A stretch of 64,000 bases of DNA from Proteles cristata cristata (GCA_017311185.1 JAESUZ010000353.1:1-64000); one strand, 5' to 3'; positions 1 through 11,227 are shown, counted from the first letter of the stretch. Numbers and translations are program-made. The notes: generated from the letters alone by a model not told the origin.

Positions 1-1424
1 AAAGATTTGTTATTTTCTTCAGTTGAAACATAAAACAACCCACCCATAAATAATTATACAGGCAAGCTGTAAACCTTTACTCTTTCGTCTTTTGTTTTTT
101 TTAAGCAGGGCTTTGCAGAATTTATTTATACTTACATTTTACCCATCACAATGTCAAGACGATTTACCAGGGATCTCCATTGTTAACTGGTTATTTTAAT
201 ACAAAACTGAATAGGCTGAGTATTTTATATATGCCTTAAAAATGTCTATTCAAGAACTAAAGCCTGTAACATCATTTACTACTTTACTTGTGATTTTATT
301 ATACAAAATAATGTAAAATATAAATGTATTTCTAACTGTTATAGTGGAAAATGAATCTTTCTTTGGTGTAGGGTTTATTTCCCTCATGTTATTCAATTAA
401 AATAATGTACATTATTTTATCTGTTATCTGCTACATCACACATTAGAACTCCAAAGGTAGTTTTAATAAATTATTGTGTACATCTGCTGTCCCTGGTATT
501 TTGACATTCATATGCAGTGTATTTATTCATATGTTTTTGCTTTGTTGCTCAAAAAATTACTTTTTTACTTGAGAGTCTGCATCATGATTCTCAAGTGGCC
601 TTGGACAAGCATGGGTAAATCACTGTATTGGGTGCAATTATAAAGGTTAGTGTTTTCTACATGCAGACTAAAAGATCCTATCAAAACAATTACCTACCTG
701 TGTTCAGAAAGAGAGAAAGAAACATGATAATGAAATCTGAGCAGTAGGTGCCAAGTTAATTCCTGTCAGTTTTCCTACGGGAGGAGTAGTGGTAAGGTGT
801 TTATATCATTTCCTTTTTGTCATACTGTCTCTTCCTTCATTCTCAGCTTTATCACTTACTGTCTATGTCCTTCTATACATTAATCAATATTCTTGAGTCT
901 CAGATTTTCAATAAAAATATTCTACTACTACTCCTTTCATCTTATCTTGTCTGACATAAACAAATCACAAAAAAACCTTGGGGGAAATCGCAAAGACCTG
1001 ATTTCTTCGTGCTTATTTATATTAGGGCAGTTTTGTGCTAATGGATAAAATCCAATGTCAGAATAGATGAGTAGAGGTAAATATTCATGATCATTAACCT
1101 AGATTGCCTATAAATTCTACTCTGCTTTTTTTGGGCCCTGGATTACAAAATGCAATGACCTTTAGGCTCTTCTATTCACTTTCCTTTCAATCTCCAGGTA
1201 ACCATCCAGATCCCCACCGCATGTCTCTTACCGACATTGAATGATCTAACATTGAATGTTCTACAGATATCCATAGCTCTTAGTATGAACTGCTCAATCA
1301 TCAAACATATAAGTATACAGACATCTGCATACAAATGATCATATTTGTTTAAACATAGGAATGTTTATCAGTTATATAAAGGTTTATACATTTTAATAAT
1401 ATTTTCTTAGTCACTTGTTTCATT
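1..1424. other. AT-rich non-coding DNA, nothing recognised
   Basis: No long reading frame, repeat family or RNA gene is recognisable here. The sequence is AT-rich with scattered short homopolymers. Old diverged repeats could be hidden. Confidence 0.6.
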
Positions 1425-1443
1425 AAAATATTTACTGTGTTTA

Positions 1444-1661
1444 GGGACGCCTGGGTGGCTTAGTCAGTTGAGCGTCCGACTTTCGCTTGGGTCATGATCT
1501 CACGGTTAGTGGGTTCGAGCCCCACGTCGGGCTCTGTGCTGACTGCCAGCTGAGAGCCTGGAGCCTGTTTCGGAGTCTGTGTCTCCCTCTCTCTGACCCT
1601 CCCCTGCTGTCTCTCTCTCTCTCTCTCCTAGAAATAAATAAAAACATTAAAAAAATTTAAA
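1444..1661 (+). mobile_element. Felid SINEC_Fc-type SINE, full length
   Basis: The copy starts with a slightly altered head (GGGACGCCTGGGTGGC), then the tRNA-like region with GGTTCGAGCC-type B box surroundings, a CT-rich stretch and an A-rich tail. It is bracketed by a perfect 19-bp target-site duplication at 1425-1443 and 1662-1680, which proves insertion by L1-type retrotransposition. It carries the GCTGACTGCCAGCT variant shared with the youngest copies in this window, but has several private changes. Confidence 0.95.
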
Positions 1662-1774
1662 AAAATATTTACTGTGTTTACTATTCTCTATTTCATTAAT
1701 TTTTAATTTTTTGTTTTAAATTTTAGTGTTTGGATATTATTATACATTATGAAATAATCCCCTTGATAATTCTA

Positions 1775-2183
1775 GATACCATATGTCAACAAAGTTGTTA
1801 CAATATTATTGGCTGTATTAACTAGGCTGTACATTATATCACCTTCACTTGTTTCTTTTATAGCTGGAAGTTTGTAGCTCCTAATCCTCTCACTCATTTT
1901 GCCTACTCTCTCAAACCCTCCCACTCTCATAACAATAGTTTGTTTCCTGCGTCTATAAGTCTTTTTTTGTTTTGTTTTGTTCGTGTTTTTCTTTTTTTTT
2001 TTTTTAGGTTCCACACATAAATGAAATGGTATTTTTCTTTCTCTGATTTATTTCACTTACAATAATGCCCTTTAGATCCATCCATCTTGTCAACAACTGA
2101 CAAGATTTCGTTATTTTTAATGATGAAGTAACATTCCACTGTTTACATATACTACAACTTCTTTATTCATTCCTCTATTAATC
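1775..2183 (-). mobile_element. Old L1 (L1M-type) 3' end, antisense
   Basis: The plus strand reads like the reverse complement of an L1 ORF2 C-terminus and 3' UTR: a 'pyrimidine run, TTCCACACATAAATGAAATGG, TCTTTCTCTGATTTATTTCACTTA, CCATCCATCTTG' series (about 1990-2100), with the more diverged 3' UTR to the left. The element stops abruptly at a SINE head at 2184 and L1 ORF2 text does not resume beyond it, so the right boundary looks like a deletion or recombination junction. Confidence 0.7.
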
Positions 2184-2250
2184 GACAACCACGAGATCAT
2201 GACCTGAGCCGAAGTCTGACGCTTAACCGACTGAGCCACCCAGGTGCCCC
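2184..2250 (-). mobile_element. SINE head fragment, 3' part missing
   Basis: Only the tRNA-like head of a CAN-SINE is present, reversed: GAGATCATGACCTGAGCC, then ACCGACTGAGCCACCCAGG and the GTGCCCC end. The CT-rich middle and A tail are absent and I see no target-site duplication. SINEs usually lose the 5' side, so a head-only copy suggests a later deletion whose breakpoint also cuts the adjoining L1. Confidence 0.85.
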
Positions 2251-2379
2251 TCAGATAAGGTAGAGTTCTGTCACTATGCTGTTTTCCTAATATTTCCTCT
2301 TCTTTTCTTTCCCTCTTACATTGCTCCATCACTGTCTTCTTTGTCACTGAAGATATATTTTACAATGTACTCATTTTAA

Positions 2380-3075
2380 TTCCTTTATTAACAATAGTTT
2401 TCAGTTATGGTCTTAGCGATATACCTGGATTTCAATTACATTTTACCCTATAACAATCTAGTTCAGATATATACCAACTTAATTTCAATGGTATACAAGC
2501 ACTTTGGTCCTGTAAAAGTTTCTTCCTCTACTCTCCCCTTTAAACAATTACAGTGACAACGTTTACATCTTTATACTATGTATGTCTAGTAGCAAATGCT
2601 TATAAGTACTGCTTTATGCACTTCTCCTTTCAAATAGTTGGGGAGGAATAAAGTCGCTAGAAACAAAAAATACATTTATATTCTCTTTATATTTACCTAT
2701 ATAGTTACCTTTAACTGTGCTCCATATTCCTTTACATAATTTTAAGTTATAGCTGAGGATCTTTTCATGTCATTTTGAAAGACTCCCGTTAATATTTTCT
2801 GTAAGGTAGGTATGGTACCAATAGTTTCTCTCACTTTTTGTTCTTGGAATGTCTCAATATCCTACAATTTTGGAAGTTTGTTTTGGTGGATATAGAATTC
2901 TTATTTGACACTGTTTTCTTATAGCACTTTAAATACACCATCCCACTATCTTCTGGTCTCCATGGTTTCTGCTGAGAAGTTTGCTGTTAATTCTCAAGAT
3001 CTCCTTTATATGATGAGATGCTGTACTCTTGCTACTTTCAACATTCTCTTTCTTTGTTTTTTTCTTGATATTTGA
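2380..3075 (-). mobile_element. Old L1 5' region, antisense, left part
   Basis: The text resembles the reverse complement of the old mammalian L1M 5' region: a TTCTTGGAATGT block, then CCACTATCTTCTGGTCTCCATGG, TTTCTGCTGAGAAGTTTGCTG and CTCTTGCTACTTTCAA at 2840-3045. The same family resumes after about 5045, so the interval between is a younger insertion. The assignment to L1 5' UTR rests on recollection of consensus sequence; homology between the two halves and the sense copy at 24.1-24.6 kb supports it. Confidence 0.55.
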
Positions 3076-3113
3076 AGCTCTTTATTTTTTAAATTTTATT
3101 TAAATAATGATTC

Positions 3114-3290
3114 TGGGGTGCATGGGTAGCTCACTCGGTTGAGTATCTAACTCTTGATTTTGGCTCAGGTCATGATCAGATGGCTATGGGATCAAGCACT
3201 GCATCAGATTCTTCCTCTCTCTCTCTTTCTCTCTTTTACTCTACCCCTTTCTCACACTCATGCTCTTTCTTTAAAAAAACAAACAAAAAA
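3114..3290 (+). mobile_element. Older CAN-SINE
   Basis: A diverged SINE starting TGGGGTGCATGGGTAGCTCA, with GGCTCAGGTCATGATCAG, a CT-rich block and an A-rich tail. Short flanking matches (AATGATTC before, AACGATTC after) may be the remains of a target-site duplication. It lies just outside the 3' end of the antisense L1 that follows. Confidence 0.8.
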
Positions 3291-5031
3291 CGATTCCAGT
3301 ATAGCTAACATACTGTGTTATGTTATTTTTGTAGGTATAAGATATAGTGATATAACAATTCTATATGTTTCTTCATACTCATCAAGGTAAGCATACTCTT
3401 AATCCCCTTTGCCTATTTCACCCCTCTCCCCACCTACCCTCTAGCAATCATGTGCTTATACTCTATAGTTAAGAGTCTATTTCTTGATCTCTCTGTCTCT
3501 CTCGATCTCTCTCTCTCCTTTCCCTTTATTCATTTCTTTTATGTCTTAAATTTCACATATGAGTAAAATCAAATGGTATTTGTCTTTTTCTAACTGACTT
3601 ACTTCACTCAGCATTAAACTCTGAAGCTCTATCTATATTGTTACAAATGGCAAGATTTCTTTTTTTACGGCTGAATAATATTCCATTATTTATATATTTC
3701 ACATCTTTATCCATTCATCAACTGATGGGCATTTAGGCTGCTTCTGTATCTTGGCTAGTGCCAATAATGCTGCAATAAACATAGAGGTACATGTATCCCC
3801 TTCAATTAGTGTTTTTGTATTTTGGAGGTAAATACCCTGTAGTGTTGTTATTAGATTATAGGGTAATTTTATCTTTAATTTTTTGAAGAAATTCTATATA
3901 GTTTTACGCAGTGGCCACACATGTTTGCATTCCCACCAACAGTGCCAAAATGTTCTTTTTTTCCACAGCGTTGCCAACATTTGTTTCTTGGTTTTTGATT
4001 TTAGTCATTTGACCGGTGTGAAGTGATATCTCATTGTGATTTTGATATGCACTTCCTTGATGATGAGTAATGTTGAACATCTTTTCATGCATCAGCCATC
4101 TTTACGTCTTCTTTAGAGTAATGTCTGCTTATGTCTTTTCCCCATTTTTAATTGGATTATTTGTGGAGGCTTTTGGTATTCAATTGTTTAAGTTCTTTAT
4201 ATATTCTGGATACTAACCTTTTAATGGCTATTAACTTGGAAAAATCTTCTCCAATTCAGTAGGTTGTCTTTAGTTTTGTTGATTATATAATTTATATAAT
4301 TCAAAAATTGACGTTTTTATTTTGATGTAGTCCCAATTGTTTAATTTTACTTTTGTTTCCCTTGCCTCAGGAAATACATCTAGAAAAATGTTGCTATGGT
4401 CAATCAGAGAAATTACTGCCTGTAGTCTCTTCGAGGAGTTTTATGTTTTCAGGTCTCACGTTTAAGTGCTCAATCTATTTTGAGTTTATTTTTGTGTATG
4501 GTGTTAGAAAGTGTTCCAGTTTCATTCTTGAGCATGTAGCTCTCCAATTTTCCCAGCACCATTTATTGAAGAGACCATCTTTTCCCACTGTATATTCTGA
4601 CCTTCTTTGTTGAAGATTAATTGACTGTTGACAACATAATTGCGGTTTATTTCTGGCTTCTCTATTCTGTTTCCTTGATCTATGTGTCTTTTGTTGTGCC
4701 AGTACCATACTGTTTAGATTACTAAAGCTTTGTAGTATAACTTGAAATATAGGATTGTGATGCTCCATTTTGTTTTCGTTCCAAGTCCGCTGTGGCTATT
4801 CAGAGTCTTTTTTGGTCCCATACAAGTTTTAGGATTGTTTATTTTAATTCTGTGAAAATTCTGTTGGTATTTTGAGAGAGATTGCACTAAATGTGTAAAT
4901 CTCTTTGGGTAGCATAAATACTTTAACAATATTTGTTCTTCCACTCCATGAACATGGAATGTCTTTCCATTTATTTGTGTTGTCTTCAATTTCTTTCATA
5001 AGTGTTTTTCACCTTTCAGAGTACAGGTATT
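3291..5031 (-). mobile_element. 5'-truncated carnivore L1, antisense, nested in older L1
   Basis: Read on the minus strand this is the C-terminal half of L1 ORF2 followed by the 3' UTR. Landmarks on the plus strand include the AATAATGCTGCAATAAACAT block (about 3765), CATTCCCACCAACAGTG (about 3928), TCTATTTTGAGTTTATTTTTG (about 4475) and the CCATGAACATGGAATG block (about 4947). It ends near 5031, so about two thirds of a full L1 is missing at the 5' side. The older L1 5' text continues beyond it, which makes it a nested insertion. Divergence is substantial, so it is fixed and inactive. Confidence 0.85.
4475..4989 (-). pseudogene. L1 ORF2 remnant (reverse transcriptase C-terminal side), frameshifted
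   Basis: Two overlapping open stretches, 4714-4989 and 4475-4768, hold recognisable L1 ORF2p sequence in different frames. The first includes [13 protein letters not shown] and YLCYPK; the second includes [30 protein letters not shown] and [10 protein letters not shown]. The switch between frames shows at least one indel. These residues lie after the reverse transcriptase catalytic core, so no enzymatic activity can be expected. This is a fossil, not a host gene. Confidence 0.8.
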
Positions 5032-5044
5032 TCATCTGGTTATT

Positions 5045-5770
5045 TTCACCTGTTTTTGATTTTTGAATTTGATTATGGTTTGTCTAGGTATGGTTCTTTG
5101 AGTGTATACTACTTGGGTTTTATTGAGCTTCTTGGTTATGAGATTACTGATTTTTATCATATTTGGGACTTTTTAGGCTGTTATTTCTTCAAATTTTCTT
5201 TCAGTTACTTTCTCCCTCTTGTGTTCTTCTGAGGGTCCATCATGCCTAGGATAGTAGGTAGGTAGTGCTAGTTATTTGGGTCTTTGAGGTGTTTTTTGTT
5301 TTTCTTTTCTCCCAATTTCTGAGACAGAATAACATAAGTTAACCTATCTTCAAGGTCACCAATTATGTCTTCTATTAGTTCAACTCTGGTGAGTACTCAG
5401 TAATGTTTTCAGTTATTATAATTTCCAACTTGATCATTTCTATTTGGTTCTCTTTTGTAATGTCTTTATCTTTGTTGATATTTTCTATCTGTTGAGGCAT
5501 CATTCTCATATTTTCCAATAGCTCTTTAGAAATGGTTTTAAAAACATATTTAAAACAGGGAAGTTAATTTTTTGTTTAGTTGTTTAATTTTTGTTCAGTT
5601 TGTTTAGTTTTGTTCCAATATTTGAGCTGACTCTAGAATGGTTTCTATAGACTGCTTCTTTTCCTTGTGTATGGGCCATAATTTGTTCCTTTACATATCT
5701 CATATCTTTTTAATTGAATATTTGAAATTTTAAATAATATAATGTGACAACTCTGGAAACCACAGGGTTT
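5045..5770 (-). mobile_element. Old L1 5' region, antisense, right part
   Basis: This continues the family seen at 2380-3075. Landmarks are GGGTTTTATTGAGCTTCTTGG (5114), a TTATTTCTTCAAATTTTC block (5179), CTATCTTCAAGGTCACCAAT (5344), TTCTATTTGGTTCTC (5438), GTGTATGGGCCATAATTTG (5667) and AATATAATGTGACAACTCTGG (5737). The order matches what I recall of old L1M 5' regions read in reverse. Together with the left part it brackets the younger L1 and SINE. Confidence 0.55.
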
Positions 5771-6430
5771 GTTGTTATTTCTGTTTTTTTTTTTAATAAA
5801 TATTTGCTTTCCTAAACTAATTCTGTAAAGTCTATATTCTTTGTTAGCAGTAGCTACTGAAATCCCAGCTCAGTTATCTTAGTGTACAGATAAAGACTGG
5901 ACAGAAATTACCTTGCACACCCCAAACAAATAGGTCTTTTGGCATTTGCTAAGGGACCCTATGTGCACTTAAGGCATATCTTTATGGCTCAGGCAGTTTA
6001 TGGCTCTGGTTAGATTTCATTTTTTACTACATAGAGACTCAAAGTCAGCTAGAGGTGAGAGCTAAGGGCCTTCTCAACTTTCCTCAGGATACACACAGCT
6101 CTGGACATGCACAGTCTTACATGTGCAAGTAGCCTTCTAGAGTCCCAGGAATATGTTGGAGCTTTTCAAAGTCACCTATGGACACAGTCCCTAGTCTTTA
6201 CTTTTATGAAAGTGTCAGTATGTTTCTCTAACTTTTGTTACTGTTGGAGGCAGCTGCAATGTTAATCAATTGCTGCTGATTGTTTCTGAAAATGCACCCA
6301 AAGTAAACACTACTTGGTAGCTCAGGAATATCTCTGATTGCAATCAAATAAAGAAAGCCTGGTGAGTAGGGCTTTTCAGGAAAATTCTATATAGGTCCAG
6401 TAATGACCACTCTCTGAATATTCGGCTTTC
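5771..6430 (-). mobile_element. Possible continuation of the old L1 5' region
   Basis: The sequence is less AT-rich than its surroundings and contains repeated CTTTCCTCAGGATACACAC phrases (about 6080 and 6428). It follows directly on the L1 5' text without a visible boundary. Continuation of the same element is plausible but not proven by eye. Confidence 0.35.
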
Positions 6431-7969
6431 CTCAGGATACACACTATAACACTACATATATAGTGTTAGTTTAGGGTTTTTTTCAGTTTCATGTTCTTTA
6501 TTATTCAGGAATACCAGTTTTATACTTAATTTATTTTGTAGTCTTCCACATCTATTATCTACACCATAATTACTGTATAGTTTTCTCTTTTCCAGTGTGA
6601 AGTCTTATAATTTCTTGATTGTATTTGGAGTCATATTTGCATTATTATTCCTGATTTCCCATTTAACTCTTAACATTTACATTTTTATAAAAATATTTAT
6701 ATTTTTACCTCTGTTTCTTTTAATATCTATTTTCTCAGAAATCTCTGTTTGGGGTCATATAGGTCATTATTTGAAAAAAATTAAGCCTGGAATTTTTTTT
6801 TGAAATTTACAAATATTTCCCTTGAACTCTACTCCTATTTTACTGAAAATCATCTTGGGAAAAATATTTTTATCTGCCATTTGCAAGTGTTTGTTCCTGC
6901 CTTTTCCCCCCAACATCAATGTATAAGTTTCTTGAAAGTTGTTTTATAATAATTGTTCATTTTTTGATGGGGATAGTTTTCCTGAAAACTATTATGATGA
7001 AGAGTAAGAGAAAAAATTACAGTTTCAGTTTGCGTTTATTGTACGCAACCATATCCCACCAAATATGATTTCTTTTGCCTTATGAATTCATTTTCACTTA
7101 CGTTTTAGCATTTAATAATTCACTGTGGCTCTGGAAAAACTTTTTATAACCATGAGCACTTGATGATATTTGCCACTGCTATCTCATCTCTTCTTTGTTC
7201 AATTTGAGAAAGTGTAGACGTCTCAGCCAATTGAGAAAGTGTGGAAGTATAAGCCAGGGACTCAAACATGGTCTTATCTCCCATCCACAACCATGTATGC
7301 ACACCGATCTAGGTCTCTGCATTGGGTCTTGTCCATGCCCCTTGATCTCACTGTTTTAATAAGTAATTTTGAATTTATATGTCTGTTTGGTGATATTTAA
7401 TTCTACAATAATTGGCTTTACTGTTTAATATTTAAGGAAGTATTATTCTACAACATCATTCTATTGAAATAGATTTCCTTAAATTTTATTGTTTTCTACA
7501 TAATCACATAAATAGCAGCCTTATTTATTTATTTATTTATTTACTGTTTCACCTGACACTTCAGCAGCGTTAAAAAAGTATTTGATTTTTCCTTTCTTTT
7601 GAAATGCTAATGTTATCTTTAGTAGACTTCAAGAGATTAGTATTTTAGTTTGTTGTGTTTTTTTTTTTTTTCTATTTCAATATGGCTTCCTCTCGGAGTT
7701 TCTACCTTGTCATATTTCTCTTACTTTTGGTCATCTTAATAATTCTGACCTAAGTCCTCTTATTCTCTTATTCTGAGCACTTTTGTTAACTAATTTAAAC
7801 CACATCCATTTTAGATAAATCATTTATCATATTTATATCGCCTTTTCAAGCTTCTTCTCTGAGTTCTACGTCTCTAATATCCTGACTACTTAACTTCTTT
7901 TCACAGGTATCTCTGGCTTAGCATGACCCAACAAATTCAGTATCTTCCTAAATTGTTTTTGTGAGTTCA
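6431..7969. other. AT-rich DNA, no element assigned
   Basis: No gene or confident repeat is visible. It holds a small TTTA microsatellite (7521-7542), an imperfect tandem duplication near 7200-7256 built on a TGAGAAAGTGT core, and T-rich runs that look like decayed antisense LINE tails. Confidence 0.5.
7521..7542. repeat. (TTTA)n microsatellite
   Basis: About five and a half uninterrupted TTTA units, the kind that grows from an antisense retroelement poly-A tail. Confidence 0.9.
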
Positions 7970-8520
7970 TATAATGAAAAACAATTCCATTTTGAGAGTT
8001 GAATGACTCTTGCATTCCTAGAGTAATCCTGACTTGATTATATGATCTCATAAATTTCTAGAATTGACTTATTAATACCTCATTAAGGATATTTACATAT
8101 ATGTTCATGAGGGATATCAGTCTTCAATTTCCTTTGCTTATATTATTTTTGCCGAGTTTTGATATCAAGATAAAGTGAATTTATACAATGATTAAAGGAA
8201 GTGTTCTTTTCTATTTCTGGAAATTTTTGTGTAGAATTTATTTCTTAAATATTTGGTAACATTCAACAATAAAGCAATCTGGCAGTTTGATTATGGAAAT
8301 ATTGTGAATTATGTATTTAAATATTTTTAAAAAGATAGGAGTATATGGGTTATCAGTGTTTTTCTTCATTGAGATTTGGTAGTGCCTTTTCTAGAAAATT
8401 GTCCATTTAAGTAAGTTATCATATATATTGGTATTAAGTCATTCACAACAGTGCTTAGTTTTTTAATATTCTGGGATCTATAGTATATTTCCTGCTACTG
8501 GAAATACACTTTTCTTTTAT
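7970..8520 (-). mobile_element. Ancient L1 ORF2 fragment, antisense
   Basis: The plus strand follows the reverse complement of L1 ORF2 around the reverse transcriptase core: a TTGCATTCCTAGAGTAATCC block (8012), then 'TTCATGAGGGATATCAGTCTTCAATTT' in pieces near 8104, an ATTTGGTAACATTCA... AAGCAATCTGG stretch (8250) and a TAGTGCCTTTTCTAGAAAATTG stretch (8381). It is very diverged and full of indels, consistent with an L1ME-age relic. Confidence 0.65.
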
Positions 8521-8954
8521 TTTATAGCTTGCCTTTTTAAATTAACAAATTATAACCTTCTCCAAGGTTTTAAACATGGTTTTCCATTATCTTTTCATAT
8601 TTTCATCAGTTTGTTAATTGATTTATTAATAGTCTGATACTGAATAGAAATTTATATATGTGAATGCGATGATTCACAATTATTCCCTCCCCTAATAAAA
8701 TAGATAGCTAACTGCTGTACAACATAGTGCATTTTTTCATAGTCTATCTTCTCACTGATTTTGAAGAGCTCCATTCATCATATCCTATATGCAGATTTGG
8801 ATTTGATTCTTGGAAGTATGATTCCAGATCTCATTCTTTTGACAATGCTGATTGTTGTATACGAAGTTGGGAGTGAAAATTCAATCAGCTCTTAAATTAC
8901 CAAGTGTTGTTATAAGAAGCTAAGTTTATGGTATAAGACTGAATTATCAAGTAA

Positions 8955-9090
8955 TGTAGCCAGTAACTATATTTGTCTACTGAGCAATTGAAATATAGCC
9001 ACTATGATGGAGGAACAGAATAATTAATTTTAGTTTACTTAATATAAATTTAAAAACGGAATGTAATTTTTATTAAACAAATGGAAATTT
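8955..9090. mobile_element. Ancient DNA-transposon-like repeat fragment
   Basis: The phrases CTACTGAGCAATTGAAATATAGCC and GGAGGAACAGAATAATTAATTTTA resemble a common mammalian non-autonomous repeat of the 'stop-gap' type containing GAGCACTTGAAATGTGGCTAG. I do not recall its family name with certainty. A related fragment appears at 13140-13370. Confidence 0.45.
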
Positions 9091-9795
9091 ACAGTTTTGC
9101 TAGAAATGCATTTCCCTTTAACTGCTGAATCATGTAAGATATTATTGTTGTATTATTGTGGACCTGCATTGTTTCTATCATTACATATAAATGTATCACA
9201 AAATCAATCAATGTAAATACATTCAGCCTGCATATTTTTCTATACAATGATATACTGCTGCAATGTGTTTGTGTGAATATTTTACAAACGTAGCATAAGC
9301 TACAATGATGCCATTGTAAATTATAATTGGCAATTAAAAGGGAAATACATATTATTTTGGTTAAAAGACATGAAAGTATTTTTCAACAAAATAGACCAAC
9401 GGTAGGATGCAAGGTGAAGTGGTGCTGATGAAGCTACTAAAACTATATAAAACTGTAAAAGATAAGAAAATAAATGGAAGTAGGTATGTACGAACTTTGG
9501 TACAGATGACAACTGAAATTTGATGCAGTAGAACAAAGCAAAAGAGCTTTATGATAATTGTTTAAAATATTTAAATGTATAACAGGAAAATACTGAGACT
9601 TTACCAAATGTATAGCAAATTTGTTAGAAGATTCTTCTCAACAGACAGAAAGCAATGACAAACTTATCTAAAATCAAAATTAAATATCCAACAAATAATT
9701 TAAAAATAATTGTTAATTATATCTGAGCCTGTAACTTTAGCCCGCTACAAAATGGTTTCAATTCTTGGATAAAATTGAAAACATTCCTATGTTGT
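9091..9795. other. AT-rich DNA, nothing recognised
   Basis: No repeat or gene could be assigned. Reading frames are short and of random appearance. Confidence 0.55.
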
Positions 9796-9839
9796 TGTAT
9801 CAGTCATGGTTCTACTAGAGAAACAGAGGATGTATATAT

Positions 9840-9972
9840 ATGTACGTGTGTGTGTATCTGTATATCTATATATCTATATCTTTATCTACATCTATATCTA
9901 TATCTAAGAGAGATAGAGACTATAAATATGCAATGTGCTTGCATGTCTATGTGTATACATAGATATAGATAA
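9840..9972. repeat. Compound TA/TATC/GT microsatellite inside the MLT2 LTR
   Basis: GTGTGTGTGT is followed by repeated TATATC and TATC units, a short unique piece, then ATAGATA units. It sits where MLT2 elements normally have a short TATATA run, so it is an in-place expansion. Likely length-polymorphic. Confidence 0.85.
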
Positions 9973-9996
9973 ATAGATATATACATATATGCACAA

Positions 9997-10117
9997 AGAG
10001 GAAAAGAGGAAAGAGAGAGAGAGAAAAAAAAGAAAGGGAGAAAGAGAAAAAGAGAGAGAAAGAAGAAGAATGGGAATAGGAGAGGGAGAGATTAGGAGAT
10101 AGAAAAGGAAAAGAGTT
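9997..10117. repeat. Polypurine (GA-rich) tract
   Basis: About 120 bases almost free of pyrimidines on the plus strand, built of AAAGAGAG and GGGAGA units. It also lies inside the MLT2 LTR. Such tracts can form intramolecular triplexes. Confidence 0.85.
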
Positions 10118-10648
10118 TCCTTACGTTAACTGTGACAGCTGGCTAAGGAAGTCTAAATCCAAATGCAGACCAATCAGGAACGGAATACCCACAGACTGGA
10201 ATTTACAATTACCGGTACAGGTAAAAGCTACTGTCTACCGATGGATTTTTGGTCTCTTTTTCTGTTCTGCTCTGTCTCCATGTCTCAGACACGTTTTAAG
10301 GTCTTCCAGCTGAATGATTCAGGTCCAGCAAGATTAAACAGGATAACTTCCCTTACACTCAACTAAGCAGTGACATTAATTACATTACATCTGCAAAAAT
10401 CTCCACAGCAACAACCAGATTAATATTTGATTGAATAGCTCGGGGCCTTGGCTTACGTCAACCTGTCACATATAAAAGACCATCATTTCTGTAAAGGCAG
10501 AGGTGGTAAAAAAAAAAATGCTATTTCAGTTATGAAAATTTTGTTAGAAAATTATAAGGACTTTTTAAAAGAAAAACTTCTTCAGTAAGCCACCAACCTA
10601 TTTCTCACATAATATGAGTTTTCTGGTGGTTTCAAAATACAACAAATT

Positions 10649-10924
10649 TGGGGCGCCTGGGTGGCTTAGTCGGTTAAGCGTCCGACTTTCGCTTAGGTCA
10701 TGATCTCGCGGTTCGTGGGTTTGAGCCCCGCGTCCGGCTCTGTGCTGACTGCCAGCTCAGAGCCTGAGCCTGTTTCAGTCTGTGACTCCCTCTCTCTCTG
10801 ACCCTCCCCTGCTCACGCTGCCTCTCTCTCTCTCTCTCTCCTAGAAATAAAAAAAAAAAATTAAAAAAAAATTAAAAAAAAAAAAAAGAAAGAAAATGGC
10901 CATGCCAACCTGCGGGGGGGAAAA
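10649..10924 (+). mobile_element. SINEC_Fc-type SINE with extra 3' sequence before the TSD
   Basis: A full-length young-type SINE begins GGGGCGCCTGGGTGGCTTAG. Its A-rich tail runs to about 10896, but the target-site duplication (AAAATACAACAAATT, 15 bp, at 10634-10648 and 10925-10939) does not follow directly. Between tail and duplication lie about 20 unique bases, TGGCCATGCCAACCTGC, then a G run and a second short A run. Because the extra sequence is inside the duplication it arrived with the SINE, as expected for a 3' transduction, or was added during insertion. Confidence 0.9.
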
Positions 10925-11227
10925 AAAATACAACAAATTCCCAATCAGAAAAATAGCAAGTTGTTTTTCACTTTAAAGTTAAATGAGTTATGTGATAGGA
11001 CAGATAGTGCTTCTTTAATCCTTTGGATACATTTTTTTCTTAAAGAACTCCCAAATTTATGGAAAAAAGTCATGAATTTATAATGAAATAATTTAATTGG
11101 TGTCAGACATATGCCCTAATTTTTTTGCATTTGTCGAAAATAATTCCAGCCTCAGGTGAAAAAAAAAAAAAAGGAAAAATTCCATGAAGATGTTTCAGCT
11201 ACATTAGGTAGAAAGTCTGGATAAATG

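Larger units (their letters stand above)
9796..10492 (-). mobile_element. MLT2-type solo LTR (ERVL), antisense
   Basis: The left end ATCAGTCATGGTTCTACTAGAGAAACAGAGGATGTATATATA, read in pieces, matches the reverse complement of an MLT2 3' end. The right end, with TTGGCTTACGTCAACCTGTCACATA then AAAGACCATCA, matches the reverse complement of its 5' end. Between them lie the expected degenerate middle and AACAACCAGATTAATATTTG. Two simple-sequence expansions have inflated it. It is an old retroviral LTR with no coding sequence. Confidence 0.8.

Noticed and set aside
1772..2014. 80-codon antisense frame beginning with a Lys-rich stretch
   Set aside because: It is the reverse of the T-rich L1 3' UTR; the lysines come from the A run.
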